Part shown: one piece after another, positions 19,412 to 31,080 of the stretch | Numbering within the stretch: position 1 is the first letter of the stretch | Layout of the letters: each line of letters starts with the position of its first letter | DNA from: Rhodanobacteraceae bacterium | GTDB taxonomy: Bacteria > Pseudomonadota > Gammaproteobacteria > Xanthomonadales > Ahniellaceae | Length of the DNA: 64,000 bases | Direction of reading: 5' to 3' | Assembly (NCBI GenBank): GCA_016708465.1 | Contig: JADJFT010000005.1 | Span: 1-64,000, forward strand | Made by a program: the position numbers and the translations under genes | Notes under the pieces: model-generated | The model's input: only the letters and a program-made list of their open reading frames with translations | Database searches by the model: none | What the model was told of the DNA's origin: nothing

Positions 19412-20199
19412 TCGGGTAGTCGGAAGAAGCGCTGCGCAGTGGCGGTCGCATTCAGCGCGGTCACCGCGACCGACTCGTCGCGGTCGCGCGCGATCTCTTC
19501 GCTGATGTGTGGCAGGAAGGCCGGCTCGTTACGACGATGGCTAGGCTTTGGCTTCAGCGTGCGTGGCAGTAGATAAGGCGCGTCGGTCTCGATCATCAGA
19601 CGATCGGCCGGAATCAACTTCACGAGGTCACGCAGATGCTGGCCGCGGCGTTCATCGCAGATCCAGCCGGTGATACCGATGTGGAAGCCGCGGTCGAGGT
19701 AGTCGACCAGCTCATCGCGCTCGCCGGTGAAGCAATGCACTACTGCCGGCGGCAAGCGATCGCGCAGCACGTCGAGGATGGCGATGAAATCAGCGTGCGC
19801 ATCGCGTTGATGCAGAAACAACGGCTTCTGCACGTCGAGTGCGATCTGCAACTGTTGCTCAAACGCGAAACGCTGCGCCTCGCGCGGCGAGAAATCGCGA
19901 TTGTAGTCGAGCCCAGTTTCACCGACCGCCACGACTTCGTCATGACGCAGCAGGGTACGGAGCAGGTCGTCGATGTCGCCGTCGTATTCATGCGCATGGT
20001 GCGGATGCAACCCGGCAGTCGCATACAGAAAGTGTGGATACGCCGCTGCCAGTTGCTGTGCAGCGACGCTGCCGCTGCGTGAGGCGCCGGTCACGATGAT
20101 GCGGTCAACCGATGCTTCGCGAGCACGTTCCAGTACCGCGGGCAGATCGTGCACGAAGCTCTCGTGGGTCAGGTTGGCGCCGATATCGATATAGGTCAT
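19408..20199 (-). CDS. tatD: TatD family deoxyribonuclease
   Basis: A metal-dependent 3'-5' DNA exonuclease of the amidohydrolase fold. Conserved elements are present: YIDIGANLTHESF at the N-terminus, VAVGETGLDYNRD (Glu ligand), PLFLHQRDAHADF (His), VVHCFTGERDEL (His) and MIETDAPYLLPR (Asp). The 263-residue length is typical. The N-terminal IGANLT replaces the HxH seen in other TatD paralogues (YcfH type), as in E. coli TatD itself. Its stop overlaps the convergent DUF2167 stop. Confidence 0.92.
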   Translation of the reverse strand: MTYIDIGANLTHESFVHDLPAVLERAREASVDRIIVTGASRSGSVAAQQLAAAYPHFLYATAGLHPHHAHEYDGDIDDLLRTLLRHDEVVAVGETGLDYNRDFSPREAQRFAFEQQLQIALDVQKPLFLHQRDAHADFIAILDVLRDRLPPAVVHCFTGERDELVDYLDRGFHIGITGWICDERRGQHLRDLVKLIPADRLMIETDAPYLLPRTLKPKPSHRRNEPAFLPHISEEIARDRDESVAVTALNATATAQRFFRLPD

Positions 20200-20300
20200 G
20201 GCACACCGAGGCTGAACGAGCGCGCGAGTATAGTCGCCCGGTTAACCACGGATTCAGTGCCGTCACCGCATCGTGCGTCGCGTTACCCAAGGAGTTTTCG

Positions 20301-21383
20301 ATGAAACGTGTTGCCGCGCTCGCCTTCGTCCTCGCATCTGCATTCGACGCTCAGGCCTACACGCCGTCCTCGGGCTTCTGGTTCAACTCGAGTGAATCGG
20401 GTACCGGAATCGCCATTGAGATCGAGGACAAGACCTTGTTCATGGCCGCTTACGTATTCGATGCGCAGGGCCGCACGACCTGGTTCACCAGTGCCGGCAA
20501 CCTGACCACCAGCGCCAGTGGCGGTGCGACCTATTACAACGTCTACAACGGTTCCCTCACCGGCTTCGCGAATGGGCAGTCGATTGGAGGTCCGTACTAC
20601 TTTCCGCAGATCCTGACCAATGCCGGTGGCCCGGTGCAGATCGTGTTTAATCCGAACGACGAGTCCAGGGCGACGTTGACCTGGGGCGGGCGCACGTTGC
20701 CGATCGAACGCCTCGACTACTACGCCGGCTTCGGTGAGGCGGACAAAGAAATCCAGCGCATGATTGGCGAGTGGTCGGTGGTCGTCGACCTGTATGCGCG
20801 CGGCGGCGACTATGCGGTCTATCCGTACTACGGCGATGTGCTGATCTTCGATTTGATCAACCGCACACCTACACCGGACTTCTTCGAAGGTTGTCGCGCC
20901 GACACGTCATTGATCGGGCGCTGCACGAATACTGCGCTGACCTATCACGATGCTGCCGGCTACTACGACGCCACGCGCGACGAACACGTCGCGATCGTCA
21001 CCGACGCTGTCGCCTCGGGCAACAGTCCGGCCTTGTATTGGGCTTACTACCTCGACGTCAACGTGTCCGACTTTGAGGGCGTGGTGGAACTCTACTTCGG
21101 CAATGACAGCAGTTCGCCTGGCAATGGTCCGTACTATCCGGTGCGTGGTTATCGTTCCGGCAGTCGCAGCTTCGTGCTCGACAACGGCGCCGGTCCGGCG
21201 CTTGCCGCCGACGATGCCAAGCGCTCGGTTGAACCGCGTTCACTGGCCAAGCAAATCATGGCCGAGAATGGCGGCGTGATGCCGAAAGGCCTGAGTGCGG
21301 AGGAAGTGCAAGCGCGCTACGGCATCGACGTGAAGGCACACGTCGCCAAAATCCGCGAACTACAGGCGTCGCTGGGTAAATAG
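20301..21383 (+). CDS. Secreted protein with repeated GFWFNxxESGTG module
   Basis: ATG 20301 has AAGGAG eight bases upstream and gives a signal peptide (MKRVAALAFVLASAFDAQA). The N-terminal third holds a module common in exported Xanthomonadales proteins: PSSGFWFNSSESGTGIAIEI, AAYVFDAQGRTTWF, and a later ATLTWGGRTLPIERL that closes it. The rest (GEWSVVVDLYARGGDYAVYP, CRADTSLIGRCT) is unknown. A Lys/Glu-rich helical C-terminus (SAEEVQARYGIDVKAHVAKI) follows. 360 residues, no membrane helix apart from the signal. Likely periplasmic or extracellular; no enzymatic motif seen. Confidence 0.7.
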   Translation: MKRVAALAFVLASAFDAQAYTPSSGFWFNSSESGTGIAIEIEDKTLFMAAYVFDAQGRTTWFTSAGNLTTSASGGATYYNVYNGSLTGFANGQSIGGPYYFPQILTNAGGPVQIVFNPNDESRATLTWGGRTLPIERLDYYAGFGEADKEIQRMIGEWSVVVDLYARGGDYAVYPYYGDVLIFDLINRTPTPDFFEGCRADTSLIGRCTNTALTYHDAAGYYDATRDEHVAIVTDAVASGNSPALYWAYYLDVNVSDFEGVVELYFGNDSSSPGNGPYYPVRGYRSGSRSFVLDNGAGPALAADDAKRSVEPRSLAKQIMAENGGVMPKGLSAEEVQARYGIDVKAHVAKIRELQASLGK

Positions 21384-21393
21384 GCAGCGTCAC

Positions 21394-22158
21394 TTAAACG
21401 AGTTCGACCCACACCGGTGCGTGATCGCTCGGGCGCTCCCACGTACGCGGTGTCCGGTCGATGCCGGCGGCGTGCAACGATCCGAGTAACGCGTCCGACA
21501 GCAACACCAGATCGATGCGCAGCCCGAGGTTGCGACGGAACGCCGCTTGCCGATAGTCCCACCATGAGAACTGCGCGGGGTTGTCGTCCTTGATGCGGAA
21601 GCTGTCGTGCAGGCCGAGGTCGAGGATTCGTTTCAGTGCGTCGCGTTCTGGCTTTGAGCACAACACTTGATCGTGCCAAGCCTCCGGATCGTGCACGTCG
21701 CGGTCATCTGGCGCGATATTGAAGTCGCCGAGCACGATCAACTTCGGATGCCGAGCCATCTCGATGCGTAACCAGTCGGTGACCGCCGCGAGCCAGTCGA
21801 GCTTGTAGCGATATTTGTCGGAGCCGATCGCTTGGCCGTTGACGACATACAGATCGATGATCCGCAGGTCGCCGATGGTCGCCGCGATTACCCGTCGCTG
21901 CTCGTCGGCAAAGTCGGGAATATCGGTGACGACATCGTTCGGCGTGGTGCGCGCGAGGATAGCAACGCCGTTGTAGGTCTTCTGGCCGCAAGCGACCGAC
22001 TCATAGCCAAGTGCGCGCAATGCATCGGTGGGAAACGCGTTCGTCTCCATCTTGATTTCTTGCAGCGCGACGACGTCTGGCTTTGCCAACGCCAACCATT
22101 CTTCGAGGTGCGGCATACGCACCTTCAATGAATTGACGTTCCAGCTGGCGACTTTCAT
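21394..22158 (-). CDS. xthA: Exodeoxyribonuclease III
   Basis: An AP endonuclease and 3'-5' exonuclease of base excision repair. The 254-residue protein has every landmark of the family: ASWNVNSLKVR at the N-terminus, VALQEIKM (catalytic Glu), YVVNGQAIGSDKY, LGDFNIAPDDRDV (Asp/Asn), SWWDYR, LRIDLVLLS and PSDHAPVWVEL (final Asp-His). Its ATG overlaps the hemB stop (22155-22158), so it is the second gene of a hemB-xthA pair. Confidence 0.94.
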   Translation of the reverse strand: MKVASWNVNSLKVRMPHLEEWLALAKPDVVALQEIKMETNAFPTDALRALGYESVACGQKTYNGVAILARTTPNDVVTDIPDFADEQRRVIAATIGDLRIIDLYVVNGQAIGSDKYRYKLDWLAAVTDWLRIEMARHPKLIVLGDFNIAPDDRDVHDPEAWHDQVLCSKPERDALKRILDLGLHDSFRIKDDNPAQFSWWDYRQAAFRRNLGLRIDLVLLSDALLGSLHAAGIDRTPRTWERPSDHAPVWVELV

Positions 22159-23144
22159 GCCTTCAACCAGCGCGCTGCCTCAACAGCGTAGTAAGTCAGG
22201 ATTGCATCGGCACCGGCACGCTTCATGCTCGTCAGTGCTTCCAGCGCACAAGCGCGTTCGTCAATCCAGCCATTTTGGCCAGCCGCCTTCAACATCGCGT
22301 ACTCGCCGCTGACCTGATAAACCATGGTTGGTGCAGCGAATGCGTCCTTCACCCGCCGCACGATATCGAGATAGGGCAAGCCTGGCTTGATCATCACCAT
22401 GTCGGCACCTTCCTGCAGGTCGAGTTCGACCTCGCGCAGCGCTTCATCCGAATTCGCCGGGTCCATTTGATGGCTGTACTTGTTGCCTTTGCCGAGATTG
22501 CCGGCCGAGCCGACAGCGTCACGAAACGGGCCGTAGAACGCTGATGCGTATTTGGCCGAATAGGCGAGGATGCGTGTGTTTGGGAACCCGTTGTTCTCGA
22601 GTTCGCGGCGGATCGCGCCGATGCGGCCATCCATCATGTCGCTCGGCGCGACCACATCGGCACCCGCTTCAGCGTGTGAAAGCGCCTGTTTCACCAGCGC
22701 CGCGACGGTGCGGTCGTTGACGACGTAGCCGTTCTCGTCAATCAGGCCATCCTGACCATGCGTGGTGAATGGATCGAGTGCGACGTCGGTAATGACGCCC
22801 AGTTCCGGAAAACGCAGCTTGAGTGCGCGCACCGCGCGTTGCGCCAAGCCGTCGGGATTCCATGCTTCGACAGCATCTAGCGATTTCGCTTCCGGCGGCG
22901 TGACCGGAAACAAGGCGATCGCCGGTATGTTGAGCCGCACCGCTTCCTCGGCACGCGTCAGCAGCACGTCGATCGACATACGCTCAACGCCGGGCATCGA
23001 CGACACCGCCTCGATGCGGTTGTGGCCCTCGTGCACAAATACTGGCCAGATCAAGTCATCCGCAGTCAACACGCATTCGCGCATCAATCGACGCGAGAAA
23101 TCGTCACGGCGCATGCGGCGCAGGCGGATATTCGGGAAACTCAT
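22155..23144 (-). CDS. hemB: Delta-aminolevulinic acid dehydratase (porphobilinogen synthase)
   Basis: Condenses two 5-aminolevulinate molecules to porphobilinogen, the second common step of haem biosynthesis. 329 residues with the active-site lysines in AYSAKYASAFYGPFRDA and MIKPGLPYLD. The metal site reads DVALDPFTTHGQDG. The Asp residues in place of the Cys triad mark the Mg-dependent, Pseudomonas-type enzyme rather than the Zn type. It is first in the hemB-xthA pair. A perfect FNR/ANR-type palindrome lies 76 bases upstream (23220-23233), suggesting oxygen-responsive control. Confidence 0.95.
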   Translation of the reverse strand: MSFPNIRLRRMRRDDFSRRLMRECVLTADDLIWPVFVHEGHNRIEAVSSMPGVERMSIDVLLTRAEEAVRLNIPAIALFPVTPPEAKSLDAVEAWNPDGLAQRAVRALKLRFPELGVITDVALDPFTTHGQDGLIDENGYVVNDRTVAALVKQALSHAEAGADVVAPSDMMDGRIGAIRRELENNGFPNTRILAYSAKYASAFYGPFRDAVGSAGNLGKGNKYSHQMDPANSDEALREVELDLQEGADMVMIKPGLPYLDIVRRVKDAFAAPTMVYQVSGEYAMLKAAGQNGWIDERACALEALTSMKRAGADAILTYYAVEAARWLKA

Positions 23145-23219
23145 GATCGGCTCCAGTCCGGGGCGGTGATTGTCCTCACGCGCGGGTCGTCACGGCAAAA
23201 ACCGGACAATGCAGGTTTC

Positions 23220-23233
23220 TTGATCTAAATCAA
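23220..23233. promoter_or_regulatory. FNR/ANR-type binding site
   Basis: TTGATCTAAATCAA matches the FNR/ANR consensus TTGAT-N4-ATCAA at every defined position. It sits midway between hemB (start 23144) and the divergent adhesin gene (start 23308), so it could serve either. Haem genes are known Anr targets in pseudomonads, which favours hemB. Confidence 0.65.
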
Positions 23234-23307
23234 GGCGGTTGCATGCACGCCGTGATCGGGCGCACACTCAGCGATTCTGACCGACATCAGCCGACCTTGG
23301 GGGTCGT

Positions 23308-26300
23308 ATGCGACGGATTGCTACACGTATTCTAGCCGTTCTGGCGATCTGTCTGACCGGTAGCGTCGTTGCTCAGGACTACCGCTACGTCGTCTATGTC
23401 GACCGCGACGTGAACGCCAGCACCGGATGCAACGCCATTCATCCCGGCGGCATCGCGTCCGGGGCCGAGTTCCGGATCACCGCCAACGTCACCGCGACGA
23501 CGGTCAGTTCGGTCACCACTGCCAATTGCGTCAGCGGTAGTTTCGGAGCCGAATCAGCTTCGGGTGGGCCACACCCGGTCGGCTTGAATAACGGCCTGTC
23601 GGGGGCCGATGTCATTGAATTCGCAACTGATCGTGGCCTGTTCGGCAGTGCCGGCGTGGTTCGCGTTACGTTGGCCAGCGAAAACGGCACCGCGGCGTCA
23701 ACCGATTATCTCGGTCTAACCTCAGCAGGTGGACCAATTTTCCTCGCATTGAATCGTGTTGCGATCCCGGCGTTGGGTGCGCTCGGCTTGTTGTTGCTGG
23801 TCGTGGCGTTGCTGTTGGTCGCATCGCGTCGCTTGCGTCTTGGCATGGCCTCAGTGGGTGCGTTGTTGGTCGCAGGCGCGGTCTGGGCGGCCGGTTTCGC
23901 CACTGACGGCGCCATCGGTGATTGGGCAGGGGCTTCGCCACTGGCCACCGATGCAAGTGGTGATGCGACCGGGCCGGACATCGGCGCCGACTTCGTGGCG
24001 CTGTTCGCTGCCGAGGAGAACGGTCGCGTCTATTTCCGTGTCGATACTGTCGATGTCGAGAACCAAGCGCCAATTGCGGTGCCGCAGTCACCGACTTACC
24101 TAGAAGACGCGGCCGCTCAGACCATCACGCTGACCGCCAGCGATGGTGACGGCGATCCACTGACCTTCGCGATCCAAGCACTGCCAACGCGCGGCGTGCT
24201 CGGTCCGCTTGTGCCGATTGATGCGACTTCGGCCTCAGTGACCTATACGCCAAATACAAACGAATTCGGCACCGATAGCTTCAGCTTTGTCGCCAATGAC
24301 GGCATCGTCAACTCGCTACCGGCGGCCGTCACCATCGCCTTGACGGCAGTGAATGACGTGCCCACGTTTACCGCTGGTCCGACAGTAACGGTGTTGAAGG
24401 ACATCGGTGCGCAGACGGTTGATCCTTGGGCGACTGGCATCAATGCCGGCCCGGCGAACGAGTCGACTCAGGCCCTCAGCTTTACCGTCACTGCGAACGA
24501 CAACCCGGGCATGTTCAGCGTTGCCCCGGCAGTGTCACCAACCGGTGTGTTGACCTTCACTACTGCGCCGAACATCAACGGCACTGCCAACTTGAGCTTA
24601 CGTATTCAGGATAACGGCGGCACCGCGGACGGCGGCGTCGATACATCGACGACGCAAGCCTTCGTCATCACCGCAGCGCCGGTAAACGACGCGCCGAGCT
24701 TCACCAAGGGCGCCGACCAGACTGTGCTCGAAGATGCCGGCGCGCAGACGGTGAATCCGTGGGCGACCGCGATCAGTGCCGGCCCGGCCGACGAATCCGG
24801 CCAGACGCTGACCTTCGATGCCATCGGCAATACCAATGCAGCATTGTTCAGCGCTGCACCGGTGGTATCACCGGCCGGTGTGCTGACCTATACCCCGGTC
24901 GCGAATGCGAACGGCAGCGCGACGATCACACTGACTCTGCAGGACGATGGCGGCACCGCCGACGGTGGCGTTGATACCTCAGCCGCGCAGACCTTCGTGA
25001 TCAATGTAACCGCGGCCAACGACGCACCGGTGAACACCCTGCCGATCGGTCCGCTGTCCACCGGCGTGGGCGCGCCGCTGGCCTTCACCGGGCCGAACAG
25101 CATCAGCGTTGCCGACGTCGATGCCGCTGCTGGCAATGTCACGGCGACCGTCTCCACAACCATCGGCACCCTCAGCGCGACCGCGCAGAATGGTGCGAGC
25201 GTCACTGGCAGCGGCAGCAGTAATGTCGCCATCACCGGCGTCACCGCTGACGTGAATGCCACCTTGCAGACGCTGAGCTTCAACAGCACGGCGGGCGGCA
25301 GCGGCACGATCACCGTGCTGAGCAATGACCTCGGCAACACCGGCAGTGGCGGCCCGCAATCTGACAGCGACAGCTTTGGCATGAATGTCGATGCGGCGCC
25401 GACCGTCACCTTGGCGACGCCGGCGGAAGCCGCCATCGTCGCGAACAACGTCGCGCTGTCGATCAGCTTCAGCGAGAACATCACCACGATCAATGGCGAT
25501 GCCGTGACCTTGAGCTGCAATGCCGGATCGAACCTGATCACCGGTGGCGCGACCGGCACGAACGTCGCCGGGCTGACGCCGACCTACGCCGGAACCTTGC
25601 CGAATGGTTCGATCTGCGTGTTGACCGTGATCGCCGGGAACGTTGCCGATGACGACACGATCGATCCACCTGACACGATGACGCTCGACTTGGTGCGTAC
25701 CTTCAGCGTCGATGCTGCGCCCAGTGTGGCGACGACATTGCCGGCAAATGGCGACAGCGATGTCGCCGCAAACGCCACCATCACCATCAACTTCAGTGAA
25801 GCGGTTAACGCGACGACCGCTGCTTTCGGCCTCGATTGCGGCGCCGGCGCGATCGCACTGAGCCCGAACACGATCAACAACGCCAACAGCATCACGATGA
25901 CACCGGCGTCACCGTTGCCAGCCACCAGCACCTGCACGGTCACGGTTGCGGCGGCGGATGTCACCGACGCCGACAGCATCGATCAGCCCGATAACTTGGC
26001 TGCGAACCACGTGTTCGCGTTCACCACCACCGATCCGGCGCCGACCGTCACCAGCACGCTCCCAATCAATGGCGGCACTCACCCGGCCAATGCGGATCTC
26101 ACGATCAACTTCAGTGAGCCAGTGTCATTCAGTGACGCTAGTTTCACACTGGGCTGTCCAACGACAACGGCATTTGTCAGCGCCGGCAGTGGCAGTGCCA
26201 TCGCGACCCTGAACCCGACTGGCAATCTTCCGGTCGGCGCCACCTGCACGGTCACCGTGCTGATGGGCGGTATCAGCGATGTTGATGGCATCGATCCGCC

Positions 26301-29300
26301 TGACACTATGGCGGCCGATAACGTGTTCTCGTTCACGCCGGTGAATCTGCCGCCGACGCTGACGGCCGGTAGCACGCTGAGCTACACCGAGAACGATCCT
26401 GCTACGGCCATCGACACCACGATTACCGTCGCCGATCTGGATACGCCGACCTTGTCCAGCGCAACGGCACAGATCACCACCGGCTACGTCAATGGCGAGG
26501 ACGTGCTGAGTTTCACCAACACGCCGAACATCACCGCAGCGTTCAGCGCCGCGACCGGCATGCTGACATTGAGCGGCATCGATAACTTGGCGAATTACGC
26601 CACTGCCCTGCGTTCGGTCGGTTACGAAAACACGTCCGATACGCCGAACACGGCAGCACGCACGGTCACTTGGATCGGCAACGACGGCATCGCCGACAGT
26701 GTCGCCGTAACCAGCACCGTCAATGTCGCTGCGGCGAATGATGCACCGGTTGCGAATGCGATTACACCGGCAGTGTTCGATGAAGACACCCAGAGCGTGG
26801 TCACCTTGAGCTACAGCGACGCCGAGAGCGACCTCGCGACCGTCTGCGCAATTACCGTTCCGACCAATGTCACCGTGACCCAGGCCTGTGCCTGCAGCGC
26901 CGGCGCCTGCACGGTCGGCGTGACCGGAACCGCGAACTACAACGGCACCGCAAGTTTCGCCTACACCGTGACCGCGGCGGCCCAGATCTCGAACAGCGCG
27001 ACCGCGACGCTGACGATCGATCCAGTGAACGACGCGCCGGCCGGCACCGACAACACCGTGACGCTTGTCGAGGACGCGTCACACGTATTCACGCTCGCGA
27101 ACTTTGGGTTCACCGATCCGAATGACACGCCTGCAAATGCGTTCGCAAGGGTGTTGATCGCCTCGACGCCAGCGACTGGTTCATTGCGACTGTCCGGCGT
27201 CGCGGTGACTGTGGGCGCAAGCATTCCGGTGACTGACATCAGCAACGGCAATCTGGATTTCGTGCCGATTGCAGGTGGCTCGGGATCGCCCTACACGAGC
27301 TTCACCTTCCAGGCCGGTGACAACGGCGGTACCGCAAACGGTGGCGTCGACCTTGATGCCAGCGCGAATACACTGACGATCGCTGTAACCGCGTTGAATG
27401 ATCCGCCGGCCGGCACCGATGCGACGGTCACGACACTGGAAGACGTGCAATACATCCTCACCGCTGCGGACTTCGGTTTTTCTGATCCGAACGACACGCC
27501 GCCGAATGCGCTGGCCAGCGTCGTGGTGACAACGTTGCCGGTTGCCGGCACCCTAACGCTGTCCGGTGTACCGTTTGCGGCGGGGACCGATATCACGCTG
27601 GCGAACATCGCTGGCGGCAACCTGGGCTTCGTTGGTGCGGCGAACGCATTCGGCAGCCCATACTCGAGCTTCTCGTTTCAGGTCCGCGACGACGGCGGAA
27701 CGGCCGGTGGCGGCGTCGACCTCGATCCCAGCGCGAACACGTTGACGGTCAATGTCACGCCAGTCAACGACGCGCCGGTCGCGAGCAACGACAGCTTCGA
27801 CTTCCTCGGCAATACCGATCTGGTGGTGGACCTTGCTGCGTTGGCGACCCCGCACGCGCTGGAAACCACGGGCACTGGCTTTGGCGTCATCGATGGCGAT
27901 AGCGATCCGGTTGAAGGCGACAGCTTCGCGGTGTCGTCGATCACGGTCGGCGCTTGCACCGATAGTTCGGCGCCGTTCGATTGCTCCGATGCGGCCGTCG
28001 GTCGCGTGCAGATGCAAAGCAGCGGTCGCTTCCAGTTCACGCCGGCGCCGGGCGATATCGGAGCGACCGAGCTTCACCTACCAGATCACCGACAACGGTA
28101 CGCCGATGCCGGCCAGCGCAACCGGCACGGTCACGCTGACGCGCTTCGAACGCATCTGGTACGTGAATGCCGGGGCAGGTGCCGGCGATGGCACTGCGTC
28201 GTCGCCGCTGAATTCGCTGACCGCGATCAATGGCGCCGCTGGCGCCGGCGATGCGGATCTTGTGGGCGACTACATCTTCATCCACAACAGCGGTTCGGCG
28301 CTCGCCGGTGGGCTGGAGCTAGAAGCCAACCAGCGCCTGTTGGGTGAGGGCGCTGGCCTTTCGCTGCCGGTCAACCTCAATGGCAACGGTTCGCCGACCA
28401 ATCTCGTCGCGGCCGGCACTCGTCCGCAATGGAACAACAGCAGCGGTAATACGGTGTCCGCCACTTGCGCGATGCCGGTCGAAATCCGTGGCCTGAGCCT
28501 GAACAGCACCTCGGGCAATGCGATCGACCTAACTTGCGCCACGGCGCTGTCGGGTTCGGCGGCATTGACCATCAGCGGCAACGACCTTCGCGGTGCCAGC
28601 GCCGAGGAATCGATCTGAACCTCAATTCGGGCAGCACCGGCGCCCTGACGCTGGCGTTCAGCAACAACAGCTGGATCGCCGGCACGCACACCGGCAATGC
28701 CTTCGATTTGCTCAATGCGGGTACTGTGACGCTGGGGCTCGATTTCAGCGACAACACGAACATCGTCTCCGCAGCGGGCGGCGTCTTGATCAACGACAGC
28801 AATGCCGGCGGTGGCGTCACCACGATGACTGGATTCGCCAACAACACGGTGAGCGGCAACACCGTGGGTTCCGGAATTGCTGTGACGAATGCGGTATTCG
28901 ATTCGGTTGCGGGTGGGGCTTATCAGCAGGTATCGGGTGGAACGACCACGGTCGGCGCGTCGGGCAACGGCGTCGGCGCCACCGGTGTCGTTCTGACCAC
29001 GATCAGCGGCGATCTGTCCTTCGCCGACCTCGACATTTTTGCGAGTGCCGGTGCCGGGCTTCGTACCGTCAGCACAGGCGTGTTCAATGCCGGTACCGGA
29101 ACCGGGTTCCGTATCGTGGTGGGTGCCGGCGTCGCTCAGTTCGAGGCAGTGGGTGGGCCGGTCGTTGACATTACGCGCGCCACCATCGACCTGCAGCCGA
29201 CCAGCATTCGCAGCACCGGCAGCGCGGGGCTGGGTTTCCAACTCGACACGGTGGCTGGCACCTTCAGTACGGGCGTCGCCAGCGTCATCAATACTGCGGC

Positions 29301-31020
29301 GAGCCAGGCCTTCGTGGTTTCGGGCGGAACGGCGAATGTCAGTTATGCCGGGTCGATCGCCAGCACGACGGTTCAGCCAGTTCTGATTTCCGGCAACACT
29401 GCGGGAACGATCAATCTTTCCGGTCCGGTCAGTGCGACCGGTCTGGGCGTAGCGCTGAACAGCAACACCGGCGCGACGATCAATTTCAGTGGCGGACTGA
29501 CCTTGAACACCGGCACCAGCACGGCGTTCAATGCCACCGGCGGCGGCACGGTGACGGTGACGGGTGCAGCCAACACGCTGAACACGACCACGGGTACCGC
29601 GCTGAATGTCGCCAGTACGACCATCGGTGCCAGTGGCTTGATCTTCCGCAGCATCAGTTCCAGCGGTGCCGTGAATGGCATTGTGTTGAACACGACCGGC
29701 GCTTCCGGCGGACTGACCGTGACCGGCAATTCGGGCGGTCAGTGCGGTGGCGGCGTCAGCGCACCGACTCCGCCGGCGACCATCGTGGTCCCGAATATCG
29801 CGGATTGCACCGGCGGTTCGATTCTGGCGTCGACCAACGCCGGCATCGACCTGATCAACACGCGCAACGTGTCGCTAACGCGTATGCGGATCGCCAATGG
29901 CAGCGACGACGGCATTCGCGGCGATCGCGTGAATGGCTTCGTGCTCGCGTCCAGTCTGGTCGAAAACAATGGCCCGGTGGTCTCTCCGACGTATTTCAAC
30001 AATCTTGATAACAATGTGCTCATCCGCAGCCTCGACACGGACGGCAGCACGCTCGACCTGACGATGACCGGCAACGTCATCGCCGGCAATCCAGCCAATG
30101 CGTTCATGAACGATGGCGTGTTGATCGAAGCGGCCGGGTCATCCAACATCAATCCGACCGTGACCGGCAACATCTTCTCGGCGAGCAAGGGCGACCACTT
30201 CCAATTGGCGGCAACGAACAGCGGTGATGCCGATATCGTGTTGAACAACAACACGATGCTCGGCGGCCATGCCACGGCCCTGGGCCAGGGCATCACCGTG
30301 AATGCGGCTTTGGGCGTGGCGTTCGGCGGCTATACCGGCACCATCCATTACGACATCAACAACAACCACATCAATGGTGCGGTGCTCAGTGCGATGACGA
30401 CGAATCTCGGCACGTCTGCCGGTACCGCGAGGTTCTACGGTCGTATCCGCAACAACGTGATCGGTACCAGCGGCCAGGCGTTGTCGTGTTCGGCCCAGGG
30501 CTACGGCATCGCCATTGACGCGCATGGCAACGGCACACACACGCTGTCGGTGACCAACAACACGTTGCGCCGTTGCGCCGACCGTGGCATCGGTGTGCTG
30601 GTGAATGACGGCAACGGTGCGTTCAATCTCACCGCAACCGGCAATACCGTGACCGAGTTGGCGGACACGAATGCCATGATCGGAACGCCGCGCGAGGCGA
30701 TCGAGTTCACGCTCGGCTCGACCAGCACGAACGTCTTCGGCCAGATCGATAGCCATGCGAACTGCATCTCGCTGAGCAGCAATAGTTTGACCGGCGGTGC
30801 CTTCAAGAATGGCGACATCCGTATGCGCCAGCGGCTCCGGACCAGTGTCGTCTTGCCCGGTTACACGCCACCGGGCGGAAACAATTTCGACCCCACGTCG
30901 GTGGTCACGTTCCTGCAGATGAACAACTCGCCCGCAACAGCGACGGCGACCGCGAACAACGACGCGGGCGTGACCACCGACGGCTACTACGGTGGCGGCG
31001 CCTGCGCGCTGCCACCGTGA
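23308..31020 (+). CDS. Giant Ig/cadherin-like and beta-helix adhesin (two compensating frameshifts)
   Basis: ATG 23308 starts a signal peptide (MRRIATRILAVLAICLTGSVVAQ). An N-terminal domain is followed by an IPTL-like hydrophobic segment (residues 151-178, IPALGALGLLLLVVALLL then RRLR). Tandem cadherin-like modules ending in NDAP/NDVP/NDPP come next. Among them are three Big_5-like Ig modules (ITINFSEAVNA, LTINFSEPVSF, LSISFSENITT). The last third (from about 28150) is a right-handed beta-helix rich in NN, GNT and TGN turns (TVSGNTVGSGIAVTNA). One base appears inserted at 28069 (GCGACCGAGC) and one lost at 28606-28607 (GAGGAATC). Frame is the same before and after, giving about 2570 residues. 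Likely a cell-surface or secreted adhesin. The tail-collar genes follow on the same strand 60 bp later. Confidence 0.8.
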
Positions 31021-31080
31021 TCGGAGGTCTTGTGGTCAACCCCCTTTGCACTGTCCGCACAGTTTTTTCCGGAGGCCATC

